DNA from: Clostridia bacterium
Lineage (GTDB): Bacteria > Bacillota > Clostridia > Oscillospirales > Acutalibacteraceae
Assembly (NCBI GenBank): GCA_017623615.1
Contig: JAGAOT010000024.1
Coordinates: 1-64,000 of the forward strand
DNA: 64,000 nt
Direction: 5' to 3'
The translations under genes and the position numbers were made by a program. Positions 35,207-43,436 of this stretch are shown here, piece by piece. Below the pieces are notes generated by a model. The model saw only the letters and a list, made by a program, of their open reading frames with translations. It was not told where the DNA came from and searched no databases. Within the stretch, counting starts at the first letter, position 1. Each line of letters opens with the position of its first letter.

Positions 35207-38200
35207 ATGCTTACAGAAAAACAAATCCAGCGTATGCTCGGAAAGCTCAAAAGATTTGAGGATACGCTTGAACCTATGCTTTTTACCAAGGTTGCCGAAA
35301 CAGACGTTTCGGCTTATGAAACCGCAGAAAGACTTTATGAAATTCCCGCAGCTTCCCTTTTCAAGCCCGTTGACAAGGGCTGGACTTGGGGCGGTCCGAG
35401 GTCATTCTGCTGGTTCAAGAGCGAATTTACCGTTCCCGCAGAGCTTGACGGCAAAAACATTTTCATCAGACCCCATACTCAGGGTTATGAATCCCTGCTT
35501 TGGGTCAACGGTGAGCCGTTCGGCACATTTGCAACAAAAATCGTTTTCACAGGTCACGGCAACCACTACTGCGACCTGCTCAAAATGAATGTTAAAGCCG
35601 GCGAAAAGATTGATATAGCTCTTGAGGTTTATGCAGGTCATCCCTACAAGGGCTGCGACCCGCTTGAAAACCAGCCGCTTCTTGATTATGTTTACAAATT
35701 CAACGGCATGGATATCTGCGTTAAGGATTACGAAATTCAGGAGTTTTATTTTGACCTCAAGGTTATCAATGAGCTTACAGAAACCCTTGACGAATATTCC
35801 TTCCGCCGCGGCGAGCTTGTAAACGCTCTTTATGAAGTTCATAAGCGCGTGCTCTATTCATATGAGGATACAGACGAAGAATCCTTCCGCGAGGCAATAA
35901 GAGCCGCTCACCCCTTCCTCAAAGAGGCTCTTGCCGTTAAAAACGGTCCCGAAGCTCCCTTTGCGGGCATTATCGGCCATTCACATATGGATACCGCATG
36001 GCTCTGGCCCGTTCCCGAAACTATCAAAAAGTGCGCAAGAACATACGCAAACCAGCTTGCGCTCATGGAGCAATATCCCGAATATAAATTTGTTCAGAGC
36101 TCCGCATGCCATTCCGATATGCTTCTCAAGCACTATCCCTCACTCTTCAAGAGAATACAGAAGAGTGTTGCCGACGGCAAATATGAGCCCAACGGCGGTG
36201 TATGGGTTGAGTGCGACTGTAACATAACCTCGGGCGAATCCATGGTTCGTCAGTTCCTCTGGGGTCAGAGATTCACAAGGAAGCATTTCGGCTACACATC
36301 AAACTGCTTCTGGCTGCCCGATACCTTCGGCTACAGCGCAGCCATTCCCCAGATTATGAAGGGCTGCTCGGTTGATTATTTCCTTACAACCAAGATTGAC
36401 TGGAACGACACTAACACATTCCCCTATGACACATTCTATTGGCAGGGCATTGACGGCACAAAGGTGTTCACCCATTTCAACAAGACCCACATGTGGCCCG
36501 CTCCGAAGAATATGCATGATGTTATTGACAGCGTCGACGGTCAGTCAATTAAAGAAAGAAGCGTAACCAACAAGCGACTTATTGCCTATGGCTACGGTGA
36601 CGGCGGCGGCGGACCGCAGTTTGAAATGGTTGAAACCTCAAGACGTGTTGCCGACCTCAACGGCTGCTGCAAAACAGAGCACATGCTTGTCGGTGACTTC
36701 ATGAAAGACCTTGAAGCAACCGCAAAGAATCCCGGCACCCATGTCGGCGAGCTTTATCTTGAGCTTCACAGAGGCACCCTCACAAACCAGCACAACATAA
36801 AGAGAAATAACAGAAAGGCAGAGCTTGCCCTGCGTGACCTTGAATATTTCACCGTTAACAATGCAGTTAAGGCGGGCGAAGCCGCAAGCGACGAAAAAAC
36901 ACATCCTCTTTATGAAAAGCTTCTCATAAATCAGTTCCACGATATTCTGCCCGGCACATGCATCCCCGATGCTCATGTTCAGTCGCTTGAAGAAACGGGC
37001 TGGGTTATTGGAACCGCAAAAGAGCTTACAAAAGAAGCTGTAAGCGGCGATGGCGAAGCTGTAACCGTAACAAACACTCTTTCGTTTGACAGAAATGACC
37101 CCATATTCCTTGAATGCGAAGCGGGTCTTGTTGCGGATTGCGACTGCAAGCAGCAGGCGTATACAAACCTTGACGGCAAGAATATTCTTATTATCAGCGG
37201 CATCACCGTGCCCGCATTCTCAACCGTTAAGATTAACCTTGTTAAGGGCACACCCGCGGCAGAAAGCGCAATCAAGCTTAACGGTAATAAAATGTCAACA
37301 CCCTTCGCTGAGATTGAATTTGACGAAAAGGGCTATATGTCATCGTTTATTGACAAGAGAATGAACAGACAGCTTTGCGGCGGCGGATATCCGCTCAACA
37401 CCTTTATCATTGCCGAGGATTTGCCCGCACATTGGGATAACTGGGACGTTGATGCTGACCTTGAATGCAAGTTTGCCGACGATTCCGCGCTCATCAGCCG
37501 TGAGGTTGTTTCGCAGGGTGCGGCGACTGTTATCATAAGAAGCAAATACAGCATTTCAAAGAAATCAACAATCACTCAGGATGCAATCTATTTTGCGGAC
37601 AGCGCGGAAATCCGCTTTGACACCCTTATGGATTGGCAGGATAACCACCGCTTCCTCAAAACTGCATTCGACACAAGCATTCTCAGCGAATATGCTCGTT
37701 TTGAGATTCAGTACGGCAACGTTATCAGACCCACAACCCGCAATAACTCCGTCGAAAAGGCAAAGTTTGAGGTTGTTAACCATAAGTATACCGACCTTTC
37801 CGAAACCCGCTGCGGCGTTGCAATTCTCAACGACAGCAAGTATGCGATAAGCGTTGAGGGCGGCAACATGCATCTTTCGCTCCACAAGGGCGGCACAAGA
37901 CCCGATTTCAACGGCGACAGAGGACTTCACAGAACGGTTTATTCATTCCTGCCCCATGCAGGCGGCTTCAGCGCAGAATCGGTTATCAAGCCCGCATATG
38001 AGCTGAATATGCCCGTTGTTGCAGGCAAGGGTGATTTTGAAGCAACTGCACTTGTTCTTCCCAAGGCGGATAACGTAATCGTTGAGGTTATCAAACCTTG
38101 TGAGGATTGCGAAAAGGCGTTCATTGCCCGTCTTTATGAGGCAGAGGGCACATACACAAGCTGCCCCGTTGAGTTCTTTGCGGGCGCAAAGAAGGTTGAA

Positions 38201-38296
38201 ATCACCAACATGCTTGAAGAGGTTCAGGAAGAGCTTACCGCAAATGAGCTTTCATTCAAGCCCTTTGAAATCAAAACACTCAAAATCAGTTATTAA
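35207..38296 (+). CDS. GH38 alpha-mannosidase
   Basis: Retaining glycoside hydrolase that removes alpha-linked mannose, 1029 residues, cytoplasmic (no signal peptide). Seen: N-terminal beta domain, then catalytic domain with GHSHMDTAWLWP (zinc ligands H260, D262), nucleophile D372 in FWLPDTFGYS, and QFHDILPGTCIPDAH with the third His; then middle and C-terminal beta domains (FDKRMNR-like spacer FIDKRMNRQL). Likely degrades imported mannosides or N-glycan fragments. Fourth gene of the DUF2804-prmA operon. The ABC sugar importer lies convergently downstream. Confidence 0.95.
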   Translation: MLTEKQIQRMLGKLKRFEDTLEPMLFTKVAETDVSAYETAERLYEIPAASLFKPVDKGWTWGGPRSFCWFKSEFTVPAELDGKNIFIRPHTQGYESLLWVNGEPFGTFATKIVFTGHGNHYCDLLKMNVKAGEKIDIALEVYAGHPYKGCDPLENQPLLDYVYKFNGMDICVKDYEIQEFYFDLKVINELTETLDEYSFRRGELVNALYEVHKRVLYSYEDTDEESFREAIRAAHPFLKEALAVKNGPEAPFAGIIGHSHMDTAWLWPVPETIKKCARTYANQLALMEQYPEYKFVQSSACHSDMLLKHYPSLFKRIQKSVADGKYEPNGGVWVECDCNITSGESMVRQFLWGQRFTRKHFGYTSNCFWLPDTFGYSAAIPQIMKGCSVDYFLTTKIDWNDTNTFPYDTFYWQGIDGTKVFTHFNKTHMWPAPKNMHDVIDSVDGQSIKERSVTNKRLIAYGYGDGGGGPQFEMVETSRRVADLNGCCKTEHMLVGDFMKDLEATAKNPGTHVGELYLELHRGTLTNQHNIKRNNRKAELALRDLEYFTVNNAVKAGEAASDEKTHPLYEKLLINQFHDILPGTCIPDAHVQSLEETGWVIGTAKELTKEAVSGDGEAVTVTNTLSFDRNDPIFLECEAGLVADCDCKQQAYTNLDGKNILIISGITVPAFSTVKINLVKGTPAAESAIKLNGNKMSTPFAEIEFDEKGYMSSFIDKRMNRQLCGGGYPLNTFIIAEDLPAHWDNWDVDADLECKFADDSALISREVVSQGAATVIIRSKYSISKKSTITQDAIYFADSAEIRFDTLMDWQDNHRFLKTAFDTSILSEYARFEIQYGNVIRPTTRNNSVEKAKFEVVNHKYTDLSETRCGVAILNDSKYAISVEGGNMHLSLHKGGTRPDFNGDRGLHRTVYSFLPHAGGFSAESVIKPAYELNMPVVAGKGDFEATALVLPKADNVIVEVIKPCEDCEKAFIARLYEAEGTYTSCPVEFFAGAKKVEITNMLEEVQEELTANELSFKPFEIKTLKISY

Positions 38297-38302
38297 TCAG
38301 CC

Positions 38303-38328
38303 GTAGGAGCGATTCACGAATCGCCCGT
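38303..38328 (+). repeat. TAGG-hairpin repeat, copy 4
   Basis: GTAGGA followed by GCGATTC-AC-GAATCGC, a perfect 7-bp stem with 2 bases at the tip, then CCGTGG. It lies in the 49-base gap between the mannosidase and esterase genes, within one operon. Confidence 0.75.
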
Positions 38329-38345
38329 GGAAACAGGTGAATATA

Positions 38346-39074
38346 ATGAAAGTTTTTGAATTGAATCTTAAAAACAACGGCGTAACATTAACCGTTTATC
38401 TTCCCGATGCTTCAAACGAAATGCCATATAACAAAATAAAGCCCGGTGTCCTTGTTATACCGGGCGGCGGATACGGCATGTGTTCCGACCGTGAGGCAGA
38501 GCCCGTTGCGCTTGGCTTTCTTGCCAAGGGCTATGCGGCGTTCGTGCTTCGTTACACGGTTGGTAAAGGCAAAGATTTTTCAATGCCGTTTGCCGATGTT
38601 AACGAAGCAATGGCAATAATTCACGCCAATGCCGCCGAGTGGGGAGTGGATAAAGAGAAAATCGCCGCGATAGGCTTTTCAGCCGGCGGTCATCTCTGTG
38701 CCGCGCTTTCAACCATGGGCGATATCCGCCCGAATGCAAGCATTTTGGTTTATCCCTGCATTCTTGAATCCATCAGCTCGATTTTGGCTTTCAATGTGCC
38801 GTCGCTTGAAGATAAGGTGGATAAAAATACTCCTCCAACCTTCATCACCGCCGCGTGGGAGGATAACTGCGTTCCCATAAAGAATTCAATCGCCTATGCC
38901 GCTGCGCTGGAGGAAGCGGGTGTGCCGTTTGAAATCCATATTTACGAAAAGGGCTATCACGGCTTCTCGCTTGCGGACAACACGGTTTATTCAAAGGCGG
39001 AGGCGGACTACTGTGCTCATATCAAGGGCTGGTTTGACCTTTGCGTTACTTGGCTTAAAAAGAGATTTGAATAA
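38346..39074 (+). CDS. Alpha/beta-hydrolase, acetyl-esterase-like
   Basis: A 242-residue cytoplasmic esterase of the BD-FAE/acetyl esterase kind. Seen: oxyanion segment VIPGGGYGMCSDREAE, nucleophile S112 in GFSAGGHL, acid in AAWEDNCVP and His in GYHGFSLAD. It probably deacetylates oligosaccharides that the mannosidase then cuts; this is inference from the neighbourhood. The ATG at 38346 is chosen with AGGTGA five bases upstream; an in-frame GTG lies 9 bases earlier. Confidence 0.85.
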   Translation: MKVFELNLKNNGVTLTVYLPDASNEMPYNKIKPGVLVIPGGGYGMCSDREAEPVALGFLAKGYAAFVLRYTVGKGKDFSMPFADVNEAMAIIHANAAEWGVDKEKIAAIGFSAGGHLCAALSTMGDIRPNASILVYPCILESISSILAFNVPSLEDKVDKNTPPTFITAAWEDNCVPIKNSIAYAAALEEAGVPFEIHIYEKGYHGFSLADNTVYSKAEADYCAHIKGWFDLCVTWLKKRFE

Positions 39075-39076
39075 AA

Positions 39077-39104
39077 AGATGACCCTGCTTAGGCAGGGTC
39101 ATTT
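39077..39104. terminator. Bidirectional terminator between esterase and ABC importer
   Basis: A 10-bp stem ATGACCCTGC/GCAGGGTCAT with a TTAG loop and T runs on both strands. Confidence 0.9.
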
Positions 39105-40205
39105 TTATATCGCCATTGTCGTTTCCTTATCAAAAAAATGCACGGCTTCGGGGTCTATGAAAAGCCTTACGCTGTCGCCCGAACAGATTTTTTTCTCCGA
39201 TTTTATTCTTGCAATATGCTTTTCGCCTGCAAGCTCAAAATAAACATTGGTTTCGCTGCCCGTCATTTCTGCAAGCATGGCATTAACTGTTATTGCGTAT
39301 TTGCCCTTGATGTCCGAATCTTCAACCGAAAGGAAATGCTCGGGTCGAATGCCCAAAATGATTTTTTTGCCGATATATTTTTCAAGCTTCTCGTTTTTAA
39401 CTTTAGGAATATCAAGTGCATAGCTTGAAAATTTTGCTTTCAGCTTACCTGAATCCTTTATTATTTCCGAGTCTATAAAATTCATCTGCGGAGAGCCGAT
39501 GAATCCCGCAACAAAGGTGTTTGCAGGCTCGCTGTAGAGCTTCTGCGGCGTGTCAAACTGCTGAATAACGCCCTTGTTCATAACCACTATTCTGTCCGCC
39601 ATGGTCATTGCCTCGGTCTGGTCGTGGGTAACATAAACGAAGGTTGTCTGCAGCTTTTGGTGCAGCATGGTTATCTGGCTTCGCATCTCCGTGCGCAGCT
39701 TTGCATCAAGGTTTGAAAGCGGCTCATCAAGCAAAAATACCTTGGGGTTTCGTACCATTGCTCTGCCAAGCGCAACTCTTTGCCGCTGACCGCCCGAAAG
39801 AGCGCGCGGCTTGCGGTCAAGATAAGGCTCAATGTCCAGAATTTTTGCCGCCCACATAACCTTTTCATCAATTTCATTTTTAGGCATTTTTTTGAGTTTC
39901 AGGGCAAATGCCATGTTCTTATAAACCGTCATGTGCGGATAGAGAGCATAGCTTTGAAATACCATTGCAATGTCCCTGTCCTTTGGCGGTATTCCGTTAA
40001 CTTTTTTGTTGTCTATATACAGCTCGCCGGAGGAAATATCTTCAAGCCCCGCAATCATTCGCAGGGTGGTTGATTTGCCGCAGCCGGACGGGCCGACCAA
40101 AACCACAAATTCTTTATCTTTGATTTCAAGCGAAAGGTCGGGTATAACCGTTACCTTGCCGTTGTCAAAAGCTTTTGCAACATTTTTGAATTTTATTGTT
40201 GCCAT
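39105..40205 (-). CDS. Sugar ABC transporter ATPase (MsmX/UgpC/MalK type)
   Basis: A 366-residue nucleotide-binding subunit. Seen: Walker [10 protein letters not shown], signature LSGGQRQR, Walker [14 protein letters not shown]-loop [10 protein letters not shown], and the C-terminal MalK-type OB regulatory domain (about 235-366). It follows the permease genes by 6 bases. A dedicated ATPase in the operon contrasts with the many Firmicutes sugar importers that share one MsmX encoded elsewhere. Confidence 0.93.
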   Translation of the reverse strand: MATIKFKNVAKAFDNGKVTVIPDLSLEIKDKEFVVLVGPSGCGKSTTLRMIAGLEDISSGELYIDNKKVNGIPPKDRDIAMVFQSYALYPHMTVYKNMAFALKLKKMPKNEIDEKVMWAAKILDIEPYLDRKPRALSGGQRQRVALGRAMVRNPKVFLLDEPLSNLDAKLRTEMRSQITMLHQKLQTTFVYVTHDQTEAMTMADRIVVMNKGVIQQFDTPQKLYSEPANTFVAGFIGSPQMNFIDSEIIKDSGKLKAKFSSYALDIPKVKNEKLEKYIGKKIILGIRPEHFLSVEDSDIKGKYAITVNAMLAEMTGSETNVYFELAGEKHIARIKSEKKICSGDSVRLFIDPEAVHFFDKETTMAI

Positions 40206-40211
40206 AGGGAG

Positions 40212-41048
40212 TTATCCTTTCACCGCGCCCGCCACAACGCCTCGTATAATATATTTCTGGCAGAAGAGATAAAAAATGATTATCGGCAGAATTGTCAGCA
40301 CAAGCATCGCCATGAGCGCGCCCATGTCCTTATTGCCGTAGCCGCCCGTGAGAGCCATTTGAACTGCAACGGGCAGGGTTTTGTTTTCGCCCGACCCAAG
40401 CACAAGATAGGGCAGCAGATAGTCGTTCCATATCCACATTGCGTTGAGTATTGCAACAGTTATTGCCGTTGGCTTTAAGATAGGAAAAACAACCGAAAAG
40501 AATGTTCTTACGGGGCTGCAGCCGTCAATGGTTGCCGCCTCTTCAATTTCCGTGGGTATGCTTTTTATGAATCCGCTGAACATAAAAACAGAAAGCCCCG
40601 CGCCGAAGCCGAGATAGATAAAAACTATGCCGATGGGGTTGTTAAGATTGAACTCAAATGCGTAATAGGTCATGGTATACATAACCATTTGAAACGGAAC
40701 AATCATGCTGAAAACAAAAAGATAGTAAATGATTTTTGTGAATTTGTTCTTGACCCTGACGAGATACCATGCGGTCATCGAGGTGAGCAAAACTATGCCT
40801 GCAACCGAAAAAGCGGTTATGAATGCGGAGTTTGTGAATGAGCGCATGAAATCAGATTGAGTAAAGCCCTTTATAAAGTTATCAAAGCCCGCAAAGGTGT
40901 CGGCATTCGGGATTGAAAAGGGGGAGGAGGAAATATAAAAATTGCTTTTGAATGCATTGAACAAAATTATGATTATCGGAGCTAAAAACACAACCGCAAT
41001 AAAGAATAAAAGTATATATATCAGCGATTTGCTTATTGATTTTTTCAT
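40212..41048 (-). CDS. Sugar ABC transporter permease 2 (MalG/AraQ type)
   Basis: A 278-residue membrane subunit with six helices. Seen: the EAA loop EEAATIDGCSPVRTFFSVVFPILKP, which docks the ATPase. Family: CUT1 carbohydrate importers. Its ATG shares one base with the stop of permease 1 (TGATG), which indicates translational coupling. Confidence 0.92.
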   Translation of the reverse strand: MKKSISKSLIYILLFFIAVVFLAPIIIILFNAFKSNFYISSSPFSIPNADTFAGFDNFIKGFTQSDFMRSFTNSAFITAFSVAGIVLLTSMTAWYLVRVKNKFTKIIYYLFVFSMIVPFQMVMYTMTYYAFEFNLNNPIGIVFIYLGFGAGLSVFMFSGFIKSIPTEIEEAATIDGCSPVRTFFSVVFPILKPTAITVAILNAMWIWNDYLLPYLVLGSGENKTLPVAVQMALTGGYGNKDMGALMAMLVLTILPIIIFYLFCQKYIIRGVVAGAVKG

Positions 41049-41902
41049 CAGTGTTCAACCTCCCTCTGTCTTGTTGCGCGAAGCTGGATAAACGCGATAA
41101 CCGCAACCAGCAGAAAAAATATAACAGCCTTTGCCTGACCCATACCGTGCCATTGCGCAAGCTTAAGCCCCGTGTGGTCATAAAAAGTTTTATATATATC
41201 GAGCGCAAGCAGCGAGGTTTCGGGTGATTTGCCGTTAAGTGCAAGGTTTTGGTCAAACAGCTTGAATGAATTTGTAAGGGTCAGGAATGTGCAAATTGTG
41301 ACCGACGGCATAACCATGGGTATCGTTATGTGAAAAAGCACCTGTGTGGGTGTTGCGCCGTCAATCGCCGCAGCTTCTCCGAGATAATCGGGGATGTTTT
41401 GTATGCCTGCAATATATATAATCATCATATATCCGATAAGCTGCCAGTTCATAAGAACAACCAGTCCCCAAAACCCGTACTCGGGATTATATGTGATATC
41501 AACGCCGAATATTCCCAAAATGCCGTTAATAATCAAGCTCCATATATGACCAAGGACAATGCCGCCTATTAAATTCGGCACAAAAAATACCGTTCTGAAA
41601 AGGTTGGTGCCTTTAAGTCCTTTGGTTAAAAGCAAAGCAAGCAAAAAGGCGATAATATTAACGGATATAACCGAAACAAAGGTGAATTTAACCGTCAGCC
41701 AAAGCGAATGCAGAAAGGTTTCGTCTGTTGTAAATATTTTGATGTAGTTTGAAAGACCGACCCACTCGCTGCTGTTGACAACCTTAAATTCCGTAAATGA
41801 AAGATAAACGCCCATTGCAAACGGAACAACAAAAGAAACCGCAAAGGCGGCAAGGGTCGGAAGCGCGAATATCGGAAAATATTTTTTCAGCGTTTTCTGC
41901 AT
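41048..41902 (-). CDS. Sugar ABC transporter permease 1 (MalF/AraP type)
   Basis: A 284-residue membrane subunit with six helices. Seen: EAA loop GEAAAIDGATPTQVLFHITIPMVMP. It forms a pore pair with permease 2. A TAGG-type palindrome separates it from the solute-binding-protein gene upstream, which may lower its expression relative to the binding protein. Confidence 0.92.
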   Translation of the reverse strand: MQKTLKKYFPIFALPTLAAFAVSFVVPFAMGVYLSFTEFKVVNSSEWVGLSNYIKIFTTDETFLHSLWLTVKFTFVSVISVNIIAFLLALLLTKGLKGTNLFRTVFFVPNLIGGIVLGHIWSLIINGILGIFGVDITYNPEYGFWGLVVLMNWQLIGYMMIIYIAGIQNIPDYLGEAAAIDGATPTQVLFHITIPMVMPSVTICTFLTLTNSFKLFDQNLALNGKSPETSLLALDIYKTFYDHTGLKLAQWHGMGQAKAVIFFLLVAVIAFIQLRATRQREVEH

Positions 41903-41926
41903 TTTATCAGCTCCGGGAAATTAATT

Positions 41927-41958
41927 GACGGGCGCACACAAAGGTGCGCCTCTACTAC
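41927..41958 (-). repeat. TAGG-hairpin repeat, copy 5
   Basis: Minus strand: GTAGTAGAGGCGCAC, loop CTTTGT, GTGCGCCCGTC. The stem is GGCGCAC/GTGCGCC, different in sequence from the other copies. It lies between the solute-binding-protein and permease genes of one operon. Confidence 0.7.
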
Positions 41959-41964
41959 AAAAAA

Positions 41965-43326
41965 TTATGCCCCGAATTCGCTTTTCCATTCATTGACCGC
42001 AAGGGTTTTAACTTGGTCCCATGTCATTGTGCCTTGTGCATATTTAAGCAGGGCTGCTCCGAGATTATCCTTATAATGAATGCTGGGGAAAACCGTGAAA
42101 TTCCACGGGATATTTGTGATATTATCCATATTCATCCAGCGCGTAACCTCTCTTGCAAGCGGGTCATCGGGCACTTCGGAGGCTTCAAAGGTGTCAAACG
42201 GAGCGATAAAGCCAAGCTTGTTAACAACAAAGTCCTTTCCCGTGTCGGAGCTGAAAAGCCAATAGAGGAAATCCTCTGCCGCCTTTTGCTCATTTTCGCT
42301 TGCCTTGGCATTAATGCAGATAAAGTTTTCCGTGCCGATGCAGATACCGATGTTTTCTTCACCCTCAATGCCCATATAGACAGGCATGAATTTGATATCC
42401 TCCGCGGCAACCGTGTTGCCTGAAACACCGAGAATCTGCGACGCACCCCAGTTGCCGTTTTGCACCATTGCGCATTTGCCCAGAGCAAATTCCGCCATAG
42501 ATGAGGTAACATCAAGTGTGCCGAGCTGTTTTTTGTCGGTTGTGGAGTTGCTTATATAAAGGTCAAAAATATTTTTAAAGTTTTCGGCGTAGGTGAAGTC
42601 AATCGTTTTGTAGCCGTCACCCGTTAAATCAATGCCTTTGTTCTCAAATTCAATCGAAAGGGGAATGTTCATCAAGTGGGTCTGCCAGCGCCAATCTTCG
42701 CCGGTTTTGAGCGAGGTTGCGGCAAAAACGCCGTCAATGCCGAGCTTATCCTTGTTTTTCTGCATGTCCTCAACAACCGCTTTGAGCGCCGCAAAGCTTT
42801 TGATGTCATCAACCGATGAATAATCCGTTGCCTTTTCGGGCAGGGCGAAGTATGCATCAAGGACTTTTGCGTTATAAATAATTCCGTAGCCTTCAACGAC
42901 ATAGGGTATGCCGTAAACATTGCCGTTTGCCGTTATTGCAAGAGATTTGTCGGTCAAGTGCTTGTAAAGCTCGGTGTATTTCAAATCTGCGCAGTATTCC
43001 GCCCATGAGGTGTAGCCTATCGGGCCGTTAATCTGGAAAATTGTGGGCGCATCGCTAGTTGCCATTCGCGCTGTCAGAGTTGATTCATATGTGCCCGATG
43101 CGGCGGTTTCAACAATAAGGCGCACACCCGTTTCCTCTTGATATGCGGCTGAAATCTCGTCATAAACCTCTGCAATTTCGGGCTTGAAGTTGAGATAGCG
43201 TATTTCTTTTACCGTTGCATTGCCTGCGTTTCCCTGCGTTCCTGCATTTGTATTGCCGTTGCAGGCGGTGAAAATACATAATGCGGCGGTCAGGCATGAA
43301 ACCACAGACAAAACTCTTTTTAACAT
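41965..43326 (-). CDS. Sugar ABC transporter solute-binding lipoprotein
   Basis: A 453-residue family-1 extracellular binding protein, first gene of the importer operon. Seen: lipoprotein signal with lipobox FTAC (C22), an Asn/Gly/Thr linker, and the type I binding fold (IRYLNFKPE near the start, APTIFQINGPIG, ALGKCAMVQNGNWG). The substrate cannot be read from the sequence; mannosides or other glycans are suggested only by the neighbouring GH38 and esterase genes. GGAGGTAATTATT precedes the ATG. Confidence 0.92.
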   Translation of the reverse strand: MLKRVLSVVSCLTAALCIFTACNGNTNAGTQGNAGNATVKEIRYLNFKPEIAEVYDEISAAYQEETGVRLIVETAASGTYESTLTARMATSDAPTIFQINGPIGYTSWAEYCADLKYTELYKHLTDKSLAITANGNVYGIPYVVEGYGIIYNAKVLDAYFALPEKATDYSSVDDIKSFAALKAVVEDMQKNKDKLGIDGVFAATSLKTGEDWRWQTHLMNIPLSIEFENKGIDLTGDGYKTIDFTYAENFKNIFDLYISNSTTDKKQLGTLDVTSSMAEFALGKCAMVQNGNWGASQILGVSGNTVAAEDIKFMPVYMGIEGEENIGICIGTENFICINAKASENEQKAAEDFLYWLFSSDTGKDFVVNKLGFIAPFDTFEASEVPDDPLAREVTRWMNMDNITNIPWNFTVFPSIHYKDNLGAALLKYAQGTMTWDQVKTLAVNEWKSEFGA

Positions 43327-43390
43327 AATAATTACCTCCGTTTAAAAAATCAGGCAATAGTATTATGCACACGGTTCAACATAAAATATG

Positions 43391-43428
43391 CGACCCCGAC
43401 AGATGAAATTTTTCATCCGACGGGGTCG
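43391..43428. terminator. Terminator after the M23 peptidase gene
   Basis: Outer stem CGACCCCG/CGGGGTCG with an inner GATGAAA/TTTCATC stem. It lies between the M23 stop and the importer's leader. Confidence 0.7.
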
Positions 43429-43436
43429 TTCATTTT

